From Rhizobium sp. CF080 (GTDB lineage: Bacteria; Pseudomonadota; Alphaproteobacteria; Rhizobiales; Rhizobiaceae), in assembly GCF_000282095.2 (NCBI RefSeq), contig NZ_AKKC02000008.1, forward strand, positions 372,001 through 436,000: a stretch of DNA of 64,000 nucleotides. Direction: 5' to 3'. A model generated the notes under the pieces. It had not been told where the DNA came from, did not search any database, and saw only the letters and a program-made list of their open reading frames with translations. Position 1 is the first letter of the stretch. Every line of letters starts with the position of its first letter. Made by a program: the position numbers and the translations under genes. Below are positions 1 to 8,966 of the stretch, one piece after another.

Positions 1-1054
1 GTTCCGCGTCGTCGAGCGTTCCGAGTCGCTGGCTCTTCAGGTTACTCAAGATTATCTTGAGTATATCCTGCAGTCCAAGATCGTCGGCATCGCCCAGCAG
101 AACGTCGCTGCCCACAATCAGATCCTCGGTGATATCGGCGCAAGCATCCAGGGCGGTGCCCTGACCGACGCTGATCGTCTGCAGGGCCGTGAGCGACTCG
201 AAGCGGCGCGTGCCCGGTTGCGGGAAGCCCAGGAAGAGCTGGAACTCACCAAGATCCGCTTCCTGAAGACGGTCGGCGAGCCGATCGGCCCGGTCAAGGT
301 GCCGGTATCGCTCGCCAAGTTCATTCCGAAGACGCTCAACGACGCGATCTTCATCGCCAAGAAAAACAGCCCGCAGATTCATGCGGCTGATGCCGACGTC
401 GATGCGGCGGATGCGGGCGTTCGCGGTTCGCGCTCCAGCTATCTTCCGAAGGTCGACCTTCAGGGAAGTGCCCGCGTCGGCAACGACATCGACGGCAACC
501 AGGGCAATACCAACGACGTTCAGGTCGGTGTGACCGCCCGTTGGAACCTCTATCGCGGCGGCATCGATCAGGCTCGCGAGCAGGAGCAGATCCGTCGTGC
601 TAGCGAACAGCGTTACGGTTTGGCGCAGGCCCATCGCGAGGTCGAGGAATCGATTCGCTCCGCATGGAACGAGCGCAGCGGCCGCGGCGAACTGTCCGCG
701 ATCCTGGCGCGCCAGTCCTCGACGAACGGCAGCCTCGTCTCGTCGTATCGCGAGCAGTTCAAGGTCAACCAGCGTTCGCTTCTCGACGTGCTGGACGCCC
801 AGAACACCCGTTTCAACACCAGCATTCTTGCGGAAACCGCACGATTTGCTTCTCTTTTCGCCGAATATAAAATCTTGGCCGCATCAGGCAGTCTGCTTCA
901 GTCGATGAAGCTCAAGCCCGTCGGCCAGGCTGAGGCGTATGCCCGGAATGAGTTCACTGTCCCGGGTGGCGTCACGAATCCTGGCTATGTCGAAATTGAC
1001 TCCCGTCAAAAGGCTGGCATGCCCATGGATCTCCTGGCGCCGATCCGACAGTAA
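1..1054 (+). CDS. TolC-family outer-membrane channel of a type I secretion system (5' end outside window)
   Basis: The reading frame is open from base 2 to the stop at 1052-1054, so the gene starts before the window. The visible 350 residues have the alternating helical, Gln/Ala/Glu-rich character of TolC/OEP proteins. There are repeated stretches of heptad-like helix (residues 1-90 and 180-290 of the visible part) and a Trp-Asn-Leu-Tyr strand segment (WNLYRGG) of the kind that forms the membrane barrel. It lies 18 bases upstream of an exporter ATPase and an HlyD-type adaptor, so it is most likely the outer-membrane channel that completes this tripartite type I secretion machine. The C-terminal tail (about 60 residues, Pro/Gly rich) is variable in the family. 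The family call is solid; the specific substrate is not visible in the window. Confidence 0.88.
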   Translation, partial: FRVVERSESLALQVTQDYLEYILQSKIVGIAQQNVAAHNQILGDIGASIQGGALTDADRLQGRERLEAARARLREAQEELELTKIRFLKTVGEPIGPVKVPVSLAKFIPKTLNDAIFIAKKNSPQIHAADADVDAADAGVRGSRSSYLPKVDLQGSARVGNDIDGNQGNTNDVQVGVTARWNLYRGGIDQAREQEQIRRASEQRYGLAQAHREVEESIRSAWNERSGRGELSAILARQSSTNGSLVSSYREQFKVNQRSLLDVLDAQNTRFNTSILAETARFASLFAEYKILAASGSLLQSMKLKPVGQAEAYARNEFTVPGGVTNPGYVEIDSRQKAGMPMDLLAPIRQ

Positions 1055-1072
1055 CGGATTGGCAAGGACCAT

Positions 1073-3229
1073 ATGCTCAACGTAAAGCTCGACCACGCAG
1101 ATACGACGCCGTTTCGGACATTTAAAACTGCTTTCAGGTCTGTTGCGAGCTTTTACGGACGCCCGACGTCAGACATCGTTCTGTTTTCCGGATTGCCGGA
1201 CGAGGTTTCCGAATCTCTTGAACTGGACGATGTCGAGCATCTTGCGCAGCGCATCGGGCTGGAAGTCATGCGCCATGGCGAGCGCGAGTGTCGCGAGGGT
1301 AATTTCGACTGCCCCGCCATCATCGTCTTCGAGAACGGCGGCGTCCTGCCGCTGCTGGAAACCGATCCTGATGGAAACTACGTCACCGACCTGGTTCCCG
1401 CCTCGGGAAATGCCGTCAAGCTGACGCGGCAGGAGCTCGTGGCACTGAAGCCGAGCTTCGGTTTTGCCTTCACGCTTTACTATCAGAATGCGTCCGAGAA
1501 TGCCTCGGTCGGCGAGGCGGGAGAAATCGAGCGCCGCCACTGGTTGTTGCGGGCGCTGGTTCCCTATTGGCGCACCTATATGCGCGTCATCATGGCCGCG
1601 CTGTTCATCAACCTGATTGCGCTCGGTTCGCCGCTGTTCACGATGAACGTCTATGACCGCGTGCTTCCCAACAAGGCGTTTCCGACGCTCTGGGTGCTGG
1701 CCATCGGCATCACGCTTGCCTACACGTTCGATTTCCTCTTGAAGACCGCCCGCGCCGCGCTCATCGATCATGCGGGGCGCAACGCGGACCTGCGTCTTTC
1801 CCAGATGATCTTCGACAAGGTGTTGAACTCGACGCTTGCGTCACGTCCGCTATCGACGGGCGAATATGCCAACCGGGTCACTCAATATGAGTTCGTGCGT
1901 GAATTCTTCACGTCCAACACGATCGGCCTGCTGATCGATACGGCGTTCGTGTTCATCTTCCTGATCGTGATCTATCTGCTTTCCGGTTGGCTTGTCGTGA
2001 TCCCGGCGGTGGCGCTGCTGCTTTCCGTGCTGATCGGTCTGCATGCCCAGGCCAAGATCGGTCACCGCATGGCGGCCGCGACCAACGAGGCGTCGCGCCG
2101 TCAATCGCTGCTGGTCGAGACGATTTCGACGATCGAGACCGTGAAGAGCCTTCGCGCCGAAGCGGGCATGCTGCGTCGCTGGCAGGAGTTGATGAAGCTT
2201 TCGAGCCGCACCAGCGAGGATATCAAGCATGTCTCCTCGAATGCGGTGAACCTCACCAATCTTGTCCAGCAGATGGTCAGCGTCCTGATCGTCATCGCCG
2301 GCACCTACGAGTTTTCCGAGGGCCATCTGGCGATGGGCGCGATTATCGCGACCGTCATGCTGGCGGGCCGTGCGGGAGCTCCGCTCGGCCAGATCGCCAT
2401 GGCGCTTGCGCGTTTCCGCCAGGCGATGACCTCGCTCAAGATCCTCGACAAGATCATGGAACAGCCGGAAGACCGTCCGTCCACGGTGGGCTTCGTGAAC
2501 CGCGAGATCAAGCGGGGCGGCTTCAGCTTCCAGAACGTCGCATTCCAGTATCCGGGATCCGATTACAAGGTCATTAATCAGCTGTCGCTGACCGTCGCTC
2601 CCGGCGAGCGTGTCGGGATCATCGGGCGCATCGGTTCGGGCAAGACGACGCTCGGCCGTCTTCTCGATGGCCTCTATCTGCCGTCCGATGGTCGCCTGCT
2701 GATCGACGGCGTCGATATCCGCCAGTATCACATGTCCGAAGTCCGCTCCGCGGTCGCGGTGGCCGGGCAATCGTCCGACCTGTTCTCGGGGACGGTGAAG
2801 GAAAACCTGCTGATTGGCCGTGCCGATGCGACGGACGAGGAACTGCTCGACGTTGCACGCATGACCGGCGTCGATGAGTTCGTTTCCAACCATCCGCGCG
2901 GTTTCGACATGCCGGTCGGGGAACGCGGCAGCAATCTTTCCAGCGGCCAGAAGCAGGCTCTGGCGATTGCCCGCCTGCTTCTGACCAAGCCGAAGATCGT
3001 CTTTCTCGACGAGCCTTCAGGCGCTATGGACCTTGCAAGCGAGCGTCATCTGCTCGCCAAGCTCTCGACCGCATTCAGCCGCGATACGACGCTGCTGATC
3101 GCCACGCACCGCTTCAGCATGCTGGAACTGTGCGACCGTCTGGTGGTGATCGACAAGGGCCGCATCGTTGCCGATGGCCCGAAGGCTGCCGTGCTCGAGG
3201 CGATGCAGCGCAAGGGAGCAAAGCCGTGA
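1073..3229 (+). CDS. Type I secretion permease/ATPase, LapB-like
   Basis: 718 residues, the usual length for a type I exporter ABC half-transporter. Residues about 1-130 form a C39-peptidase-like domain without an obvious catalytic Cys-His pair, as in LapB/HlyB-type exporters that do not cleave a leader. Residues about 165-430 hold the membrane domain. The nucleotide-binding domain has Walker A GRIGSGKT near residue 518, the signature LSSGQKQ, and Walker B IVFLDEP near residue 645. It should power export of an unfolded substrate, probably a large RTX or adhesin protein, across both membranes. Its stop overlaps the GTG start of the next gene, so the two are translationally coupled. The LapB subgroup is inferred from the adaptor and LapG-like peptidase nearby. 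Confidence 0.9.
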   Translation: MLNVKLDHADTTPFRTFKTAFRSVASFYGRPTSDIVLFSGLPDEVSESLELDDVEHLAQRIGLEVMRHGERECREGNFDCPAIIVFENGGVLPLLETDPDGNYVTDLVPASGNAVKLTRQELVALKPSFGFAFTLYYQNASENASVGEAGEIERRHWLLRALVPYWRTYMRVIMAALFINLIALGSPLFTMNVYDRVLPNKAFPTLWVLAIGITLAYTFDFLLKTARAALIDHAGRNADLRLSQMIFDKVLNSTLASRPLSTGEYANRVTQYEFVREFFTSNTIGLLIDTAFVFIFLIVIYLLSGWLVVIPAVALLLSVLIGLHAQAKIGHRMAAATNEASRRQSLLVETISTIETVKSLRAEAGMLRRWQELMKLSSRTSEDIKHVSSNAVNLTNLVQQMVSVLIVIAGTYEFSEGHLAMGAIIATVMLAGRAGAPLGQIAMALARFRQAMTSLKILDKIMEQPEDRPSTVGFVNREIKRGGFSFQNVAFQYPGSDYKVINQLSLTVAPGERVGIIGRIGSGKTTLGRLLDGLYLPSDGRLLIDGVDIRQYHMSEVRSAVAVAGQSSDLFSGTVKENLLIGRADATDEELLDVARMTGVDEFVSNHPRGFDMPVGERGSNLSSGQKQALAIARLLLTKPKIVFLDEPSGAMDLASERHLLAKLSTAFSRDTTLLIATHRFSMLELCDRLVVIDKGRIVADGPKAAVLEAMQRKGAKP

Positions 3230-4518
3230 GCAGAGGCGTTCACGACAATCCTCCGTTTTTCGCCCGCATGCTGGTTGGCCTGGTAGCGGCTTGCATGGCG
3301 ACATTTCTCGCCTGGGCGGCACTTGCGGAGATCGACGAGATCGCCCGCGGCGAAGGCAAGGTCATTCCCGTTTCCAAGACGCAGATCATCCAGTCGTCCG
3401 AAGCCGGCGTCGTGCAGGAGATTGCGGTTCAGGTCGGCCAGGTGGTTCGCAAGGGCGATCTGATCGTTCAGCTGAGCAATACGACGACCGAATCCACGCT
3501 CGGAGAATCCGTCGCCAAGGCGAGGGCGCTCGGCGTCAAGATTGCGCGCCTGCAGATGGAAGAAAAAGGCGAGTACGATCAGCCGTTCGTTTGCCCGGCG
3601 GATGTTCTGGCGATGGCCAAGACCGTCTGCGACAACGAGGAACGGCTGTTTTCGGCGAACAAGGCCAGTTACAAGAACAAGCTCGATGTGCTCCAGGAGC
3701 GCGTGAAGCAGCGCCAGAACGAACTCAATGAAGCCAACGCCAACATCGATCGGCTTGAACAGAATATCGCCTCGTCGACGCGGCAGCGCGATCTCTACGG
3801 ACCGCTGGCAAAAAAGGGACTGGTGTCGCAGACCCAGCTTCTGACGGTCGAGAGCCAGCTTACGGACCAGCAGGGCCAGCTCAGGGTCTATCAGGAAAGC
3901 CTGATACGCCTTCGCGGTGCCATCGATGAAGCAAAGCTCCAGGTCGGGGAAATTTCGCTGGCGATCCGCCAGCAGGCCCTGACCGACAAGGCACAGGCTC
4001 TCGCGGAACTCTCGGTCATCGATGAAACGATCCGTGGTGCCTCGGACCGCGTCAAGCGCACGGATATTCGCTCGCCGGTCGATGGCATCGTCAATACCCT
4101 GGAAGTCAATACGATCGGCGCCTATGTGGATCCGGGCCGCGTGGTTGCCGGCATCGTTCCGACGGCGGATACGCTGCTGATCGAAGCGCGCATATCGCCG
4201 CGCGACGTGGCGTTCGTCCGCCGTGGCCAGCCGGCAATCGTCAAGATCACGGCCTATGATTTCGCGATCTTCGGCGGTCTCGAAGGCGAAGTGACCAACG
4301 TTTCGGCCGACAGTATCGTCGAGAAGGAAAAGGGCGAGACCTATTACCTCGTCCAGGTCAAGACCAGCAAGTCGGAGCTGGAACGCAATGGCAAGTCCTA
4401 TCCGATCATCCCTGGCATGATTGCGTCTGCCGAAATCATGACGGGCCGCAAGACAGTCCTCAGCTACCTCATGAAGCCTATCAATCGGGCGCGCTCCGAT
4501 GCGCTTACCGAACGGTAG
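3226..4518 (+). CDS. HlyD-family membrane fusion protein of type I secretion, LapC-like
   Basis: I place the start at the GTG at 3226, which overlaps the stop of the ATPase gene (GTGA). An earlier in-frame start would extend into that gene and add an unrelated N-terminus. The 430-residue product begins with a short cytoplasmic tail and one membrane segment (about residues 13-33). A beta/lipoyl half (VVRKGDLIVQL), a long coiled coil (about residues 100-250, rich in Gln/Glu/Leu) and a C-terminal beta-barrel region (SPVDGIVNTLEVNTIG) follow. It should bridge the inner-membrane ATPase and the TolC-like channel in the periplasm. It is the third member of the operon. Confidence 0.9.
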   Translation: MSRGVHDNPPFFARMLVGLVAACMATFLAWAALAEIDEIARGEGKVIPVSKTQIIQSSEAGVVQEIAVQVGQVVRKGDLIVQLSNTTTESTLGESVAKARALGVKIARLQMEEKGEYDQPFVCPADVLAMAKTVCDNEERLFSANKASYKNKLDVLQERVKQRQNELNEANANIDRLEQNIASSTRQRDLYGPLAKKGLVSQTQLLTVESQLTDQQGQLRVYQESLIRLRGAIDEAKLQVGEISLAIRQQALTDKAQALAELSVIDETIRGASDRVKRTDIRSPVDGIVNTLEVNTIGAYVDPGRVVAGIVPTADTLLIEARISPRDVAFVRRGQPAIVKITAYDFAIFGGLEGEVTNVSADSIVEKEKGETYYLVQVKTSKSELERNGKSYPIIPGMIASAEIMTGRKTVLSYLMKPINRARSDALTER

Positions 4519-4526
4519 AAACCCCA

Positions 4527-5177
4527 ATGAAATCAGGTGCGCTTTCAATGTCCGTCATCGAACCTGCGGGCGATCCGCTGCCGATCATCGACAAGGAAGA
4601 AGTCGAGCCGCGTTTTCGCGCGGTCGTGGCGCGCAATGGCGAGCGTCGCGGCATCAGGCTTGAGAAGATCTACTGGGAGGGCCTCAGCCGCATGTCGGCG
4701 GCGGGCAAGATAACCACGGGTGACCTGGTGCAGTACACTGCGGCCCAGATGCCGGAGGCGGGCAATCTCACGTCGCTGCTGCGTGTCCTCAGCCTCAAAT
4801 GGGCGTTGGGACGGCTGGCGACCGTCGAAGACGTCTCCTCGCTCGAGAACCTCAACGCACTGGTTCAGGCATCGCCGTCCCCAACGGTCGTGCTGACACG
4901 CGAGAAGCGCCTGCAATTCTTCAACGAGCCGTTTCTTGTCATGCTTCGGCAGCGGCTCGTCGGGGAGGATACCTCGCAGCTGATGAAGACCCTGAAATTC
5001 TCGATCGACACGCAGATCGAGGATGCCATGGATACGCTGCAGATGAACCGCGGTAAGACGTTGAATACCGGCTTCACGATCTCCTGCGCCCGGCAGATCA
5101 TCAAAGGGCAGATCAACCTGGCCCTTGCTCCGGCGCACGAAAAGCCGATGCTGATCGGCTATATTTCCCGTTATTGA
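4527..5177 (+). CDS. Ribbon-helix-helix (RHH_4-like) plus PAS-like domain protein
   Basis: 216 residues with two parts. Residues about 36-92 (RRGIRLEKIYWEGL, then NLTSLLRVLSLKW) match the layout of the RHH_4 domain, which in other proteins runs SIRLE-x-x-FW followed by an NLSSALR-like helix. Residues about 105-216 resemble a PAS fold (SPTVVLTREKRLQFFNEPF). No membrane segment or signal peptide is seen, so it is cytoplasmic. It starts 8 bases after the HlyD gene stop and is the last gene of the secretion operon. A sensor-linked DNA-binding regulator of this operon is a reasonable inference, but no target is visible. A second Met at residue 8 is an alternative start. The domain calls come from motif reading only. 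Confidence 0.6.
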   Translation: MKSGALSMSVIEPAGDPLPIIDKEEVEPRFRAVVARNGERRGIRLEKIYWEGLSRMSAAGKITTGDLVQYTAAQMPEAGNLTSLLRVLSLKWALGRLATVEDVSSLENLNALVQASPSPTVVLTREKRLQFFNEPFLVMLRQRLVGEDTSQLMKTLKFSIDTQIEDAMDTLQMNRGKTLNTGFTISCARQIIKGQINLALAPAHEKPMLIGYISRY

Positions 5178-5243
5178 TCTTCTCAAGGTTGAAGGCCGGA
5201 GCGCAACGCGCACCGGCCATGCGAAGAAACTTGAGAGAGATCA
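5175..5243. terminator. Convergent-gene inverted repeat spanning both stop codons
   Basis: The outer arms TGATCTTCTCAAG (from 5175) and CTTGAGAGAGATCA (ending 5243) are complementary apart from one or two mismatches. An inner 6-base stem GGCCGG (5194-5199) / CCGGCC (5213-5218) lies between them. The arms contain the TGA stops of both convergent genes. The structure is the same on both strands and could act as a two-way transcript end, although no long U-run follows. Confidence 0.5.
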
Positions 5244-6221
5244 GAAGTTTGCGCCTTCGCCTGGTGCAATCTTTTCCAGCGACGTTGCCATGGCAAGGTT
5301 CTGGTCCTTGCGGCGCGAGCCGTGCAGGAAGCCCTTGCCGGCCTTGATGGAATAAAGCGGCATGTAATCGGGAAGCTGCGTATCCAGGAGGACCTGATTG
5401 CGCATGTTGTCCAGGATGAAGAACTTGCCGCCGGCTTCGACCGAGAGGACAGCGTGGTAGAAATGCCGCTTCTGGTCGAACAGGACGACGATCGACATCT
5501 GGTCGGGATCGATGCCTTCGGCGCGAAGTGCCGCCATCTTGAGGATCGCGAAGTCTTCGCAATCGCCCTGCTGCAGCTTAAGCGTTTCCTGAGGCGTACT
5601 CCAGCGATCGGCGACCTTGTAGGTATCCTGGTCAGTGCGGTAACGGATGGACTGGTTGACCGCGGCGTTGACGGCGTTGAGCTTGTCGCGAAGCGAAGAC
5701 TGCGACGTATTCATGCCGACGAGTTGGATCGCGGCAAAGGCCGGGCTGCAGCCTTTGCCGGTGCATTTCACCGCCGTGCCATTGTCCATTTCTTCGAGTG
5801 CGGGAGCGAGCTTCTTCAAGGCGGCCAGGCGCTTGAAGGGGATGGCAACCGTATCGAACACGGCGCCGTTGGACGTTGCCGGCTCGGCTAAACGCTTGGA
5901 TGGAGACATGTCGGCCGGCTTGATTGCAACTTCGATCACTCCCGCAGGTCTTGCCGCCGGCAGAGCGATCGTTGAACCGAATTGGCTGAATGTCTGAAAT
6001 GCTGCGGCAACCTTTACGTTGCCGAACGCAAGCGAAGCCATGATCGAGATTGGCTTAGGGAGGTATTCCAGAACGTGACTTCCGATAATCGATACGGTGG
6101 ATCCAGTATTGATCGAAAATTGTTGGCTGGTTATGGGGGAGGATGCCGCTGCGGAAGCAATGAATGGTAATGCCATGGCAGCGATGATTGCGGCTTTCAG
6201 AGTATTCTTCTTGTTTGCCAT
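5241..6221 (-). CDS. Transglutaminase-like cysteine peptidase (BTLCP family), LapG-like
   Basis: 326 residues with a clear signal peptide (AIIAAMALPFIASAAAS), so periplasmic. The catalytic centre of the BTLCP family is visible: Cys221 in QGDCEDF, His256 in KRHFYHAVL and Asp271 in FILDN, in the order and spacing of LapG. LapG of Pseudomonas clips the N-terminus of a surface adhesin exported by LapBCE and is restrained by LapD. Here the gene lies tail-to-tail with a LapB/LapC/TolC-like operon, which supports a similar role on the protein exported by that system. The N-terminal about 150 residues before the catalytic domain are variable. No LapD-like c-di-GMP receptor and no adhesin gene are visible in the window. 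Family call is strong, substrate is inferred. Confidence 0.85.
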   Translation of the reverse strand: MANKKNTLKAAIIAAMALPFIASAAASSPITSQQFSINTGSTVSIIGSHVLEYLPKPISIMASLAFGNVKVAAAFQTFSQFGSTIALPAARPAGVIEVAIKPADMSPSKRLAEPATSNGAVFDTVAIPFKRLAALKKLAPALEEMDNGTAVKCTGKGCSPAFAAIQLVGMNTSQSSLRDKLNAVNAAVNQSIRYRTDQDTYKVADRWSTPQETLKLQQGDCEDFAILKMAALRAEGIDPDQMSIVVLFDQKRHFYHAVLSVEAGGKFFILDNMRNQVLLDTQLPDYMPLYSIKAGKGFLHGSRRKDQNLAMATSLEKIAPGEGANF

Positions 6222-6504
6222 TTTCTATCTCCCTTGTTGGAGAGAAATTAGCAAATCCACCTGAATTTCTGGTTCTTGAAGATGGATAATCTATAAATAA
6301 GTTATTTGATAGAAAAAGCATAAAATTTTATATTTCTGTGTGAGCGCTTGTTAATAGGTTTTGTCTGGGCTAGCATGCCGCCGACACAAACAAGAAGGCC
6401 GCAGATTGGTCCAGGAAATGCCCCAGGGACGCTCGTTTTTTCACCGGCCGGCTCTTGCCGATATTGCCCACAAAATTCTCGGAATCAGGGCGTGGCTGCG
6501 TCCG
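6222..6504. other. AT-rich divergent promoter region
   Basis: The first 140 bases upstream of the cysteine-peptidase gene are markedly AT-rich compared with the surrounding GC-rich DNA (long A/T runs around 6280-6340), as expected for promoters of the two divergent genes. No specific operator was recognised. Part of this interval (from 6361 or 6418) may be coding if the lipoprotein gene uses an earlier start. Confidence 0.35.
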
Positions 6505-7638
6505 ATGCGCGCATCGCTGCTGGGTTTGGTCGCCGCCGCCATACTGTCCGGATGCGAGTCCTCGTCGGTTGCCGACAAGGTTCTGGACGACAAGGCGCTG
6601 AAGCCGCCGCCATCCGTGGTTGAGGAAACATTCGGGCGCGGCTCGACGGAAATAACCTTGCTTTTGACCCGGGCTCCGGGCGGCCTCTATGATGGTGCGG
6701 CGCGCGACATACGCGATGGTGCGGCTCTTGCCATCGGCGAACTTGACGATGCCGGCGTGATGAAGATCAAGGTGATCGACGTGGCGGAGGGGCCGGCAGC
6801 GGTTGCTCCGGCGCTCGCGGCTGCCAGGGCCCGCAATTCTGGTCTGCTCATCAGCTATGCGCCCCAGGCGACCACGGCGGCGATCGCCGCCATTCCGGCC
6901 GATCAGCGGCCGCCTCTCATCAATCTTTCAAGCCCTGTGACGGGCGCGAAAGTATTCAATTTCGGGTTCGACGAAGTGGCGAGCGCTGCAAGAGGCGTGC
7001 GCTCGGTCATCGCATCGGGCCAGAAGAAAGTTGTGGTCCTGGCGCCCAATACCATAGCCGGTGTCGATGAAGAGCGGCTGAGATCCGCGATCGGCCAGGC
7101 CGGCGGTGCGCTGATCGGCGTGGTCCGTTACGATCCCGCCGCGCCGCCGGGTGATCTGCTCACCCGCAACAAGGCTCTGCTCGATGATGCCAGCGCCCTG
7201 GTGCTGATGGGGGACTCTGCGGCAGTCGGGCCGATCCTGAAGGGTGTGAGGGCTTCTTTTGCCAAACTGGCCGTTGTCGGAACCAGCCATTGGCCGATGG
7301 AACTTCATGCCGATCCGGCTGCCGCCAATGTCATCATCGCCACGGTCGATCCTGAGGCGTCCCTGTTGATCGGCGAGCGCTATCGCCGCTTCAACAAGCG
7401 TTCGCTTACGGTCTATGCGGCGGAAGGTTACGACAGTATCGCAGTCGCTGCCGGCATCGTCAGAGGCAAGGGTGCCGTGGCGCTGACCCCGGAAGCGCTG
7501 ATGACCAAGACCGGATTTCGCGGTGTGACAGGCCTCTTTCGCTTTACGCCGAGCGGAATGGCGGAGCGCAAGATCGGCCTCTACAAGATCGAGGGTGGCC
7601 GGCTGGTCGCCATTGAGCCGAAGGCGGTCAGCTTCTAG
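6505..7638 (+). CDS. Lipoprotein of the penicillin-binding protein activator / branched-chain-binding fold type
   Basis: I chose the ATG at 6505 because it gives a compact lipoprotein signal, with a hydrophobic stretch followed by the lipobox LSGC (Cys about residue 17). In-frame starts at 6418 (ATG) and 6361 (TTG) would give a longer basic leader; ribosome-binding sites are poor for all three. The mature part (about 360 residues) looks like a periplasmic type I binding fold: TEITLLLTRAPGGLYDGAARDIRDG, cut here only as a landmark, is followed by an alternating alpha/beta core and repeated substrate-pocket-like segments. Rhizobial homologues with this leader are annotated as penicillin-binding protein activators (LpoA-like) or ABC amino-acid-binding lipoproteins. 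No transporter gene is adjacent, which favours the activator reading. Function is inferred, not shown. Confidence 0.65.
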   Translation: MRASLLGLVAAAILSGCESSSVADKVLDDKALKPPPSVVEETFGRGSTEITLLLTRAPGGLYDGAARDIRDGAALAIGELDDAGVMKIKVIDVAEGPAAVAPALAAARARNSGLLISYAPQATTAAIAAIPADQRPPLINLSSPVTGAKVFNFGFDEVASAARGVRSVIASGQKKVVVLAPNTIAGVDEERLRSAIGQAGGALIGVVRYDPAAPPGDLLTRNKALLDDASALVLMGDSAAVGPILKGVRASFAKLAVVGTSHWPMELHADPAAANVIIATVDPEASLLIGERYRRFNKRSLTVYAAEGYDSIAVAAGIVRGKGAVALTPEALMTKTGFRGVTGLFRFTPSGMAERKIGLYKIEGGRLVAIEPKAVSF

Positions 7639-7904
7639 ATATCCTTGAGGGTCCTGCCGTAACTGCTGATCGAACTTGAAACGGCACGGGCGCTTGATGC
7701 GTCGTCCATGCCGTGACCGACTTTGAGACGACGGTGTCGGCGCCAGATCTCTCCCATCCGGCAGCAATTCCTCAATGTGCCGGTCGAGACGAAAAAGGAG
7801 TTCCGCTCCTCCCGCCTTTTCATTAGCCGCGACCTTTCGGTCGTGCGCGATTTCGCGGACACTCACAGCCGAATATTATCGAACTGAAAGAGTGGGAGAT
7901 TTGA

Positions 7905-8966
7905 ATGGTTGATTATCGTTATCTGGGCCGCAGCGCCCTCAAGGTTTCGCCGTTGACGCTGGGCGCCATGATGTTCGGCAACCAGACGCCGGACGATGTG
8001 GCCTTCCGCATCATCGACAAGGCGCGCGAGCAGGGGATCAATTTCATCGATACCGCCGACGTCTACCATGACGGCAAGTCGGAAGAAGTGGTCGGACGCG
8101 GCATCAAGGCGCATCGCGACGACTGGGTTGTTGCAACCAAGTTCGTCAATTCCCGCGGCGAGGCGCCGAACCGCGGCGGTTATTCGCGCAAATGGGTTTT
8201 CCAGACGGTCGAAAATTCGCTGCGCAATCTCGGCACGGATTATATCGATATCCTCTATTTCCACCGGGCCGTGTTCGATGCGCCTCTGGACGAACCGATG
8301 CGAGCCATCGCCGACCTGATCAAGGCCGGCAAGCTGCGCTATTTCGGCGTCTCCAACTTCCGCGGCTGGCGCATCGCCGAAGTCTCCCACCTGGCCGACC
8401 AGCTCGGCATCGACCGGCCGGTTGCCAGCCAGCCGCTCTACAATATCGTCAACCGCACGGCGGAAGCCGAGCAGCTGCCGGCCGCGGCCGCCTATGGTCT
8501 CGGCGTCGTTCCCTACAGCCCGCTGGCACGCGGCATCCTGACCGGTAAGTATAATGTCGGCGAGGCACCGGCTGCCGACACGCGGGCCGGTCGCGGCGAC
8601 AAGCGCATGCATGACGTCGAGTTCCGCGAAGAGTCGATTACGATTGCGAAGCAGATCGCCGCTCATGCCCAGGCGAAAGGGATCGCGGCCGCCGATTTCG
8701 CGCTGGCCTGGGTGCTCAACAACCAGCTCATCACCTCGGCGATTGCCGGTCCGCGCACTGAGGAACATTGGGATGGGTATGTCCGCGCGCTCGACGTTAA
8801 GCTCGATGCCGAGGACGAGGCGCTGGTCGATCGGCTCGTCGCCACCGGCCATCCTTCGACGCCGGGCTTCACCGATCCGGCTCATCCGGTCGAAGGCCGC
8901 GTTGTCCGTTCAGCGGCGGGATTGGCGCAAGTCGCTCCGCTCACTCGCTCGCAGCGCGTCGCCTAG
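7905..8966 (+). CDS. Aldo/keto reductase
   Basis: 353 residues, a standard NAD(P)H-dependent aldo/keto reductase TIM barrel. The catalytic tetrad is in place: Asp49 and Tyr54 (FIDTADVYH), Lys79 (VVATKF) and His120 (ILYFHRA). The cofactor-binding C-terminal segment (AIAGPRTEEHWD) is also recognisable. A good ribosome-binding site (GGGAGA) precedes the ATG at 7905. It stands alone between the lipoprotein gene and the GMC oxidoreductase, and nothing in its context reveals the substrate. The preceding 266-base gap (7639-7904) contains no convincing gene. Confidence 0.88.
   Translation: MVDYRYLGRSALKVSPLTLGAMMFGNQTPDDVAFRIIDKAREQGINFIDTADVYHDGKSEEVVGRGIKAHRDDWVVATKFVNSRGEAPNRGGYSRKWVFQTVENSLRNLGTDYIDILYFHRAVFDAPLDEPMRAIADLIKAGKLRYFGVSNFRGWRIAEVSHLADQLGIDRPVASQPLYNIVNRTAEAEQLPAAAAYGLGVVPYSPLARGILTGKYNVGEAPAADTRAGRGDKRMHDVEFREESITIAKQIAAHAQAKGIAAADFALAWVLNNQLITSAIAGPRTEEHWDGYVRALDVKLDAEDEALVDRLVATGHPSTPGFTDPAHPVEGRVVRSAAGLAQVAPLTRSQRVA

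Noticed and set aside
7635..7862. A possible small gene of about 75 codons on the minus strand between the lipoprotein and the aldo/keto reductase
   Set aside because: The end loosely recalls DUF1127 proteins, but the Arg-rich helix pattern of that family is missing and the frame overlaps the end of the lipoprotein gene.
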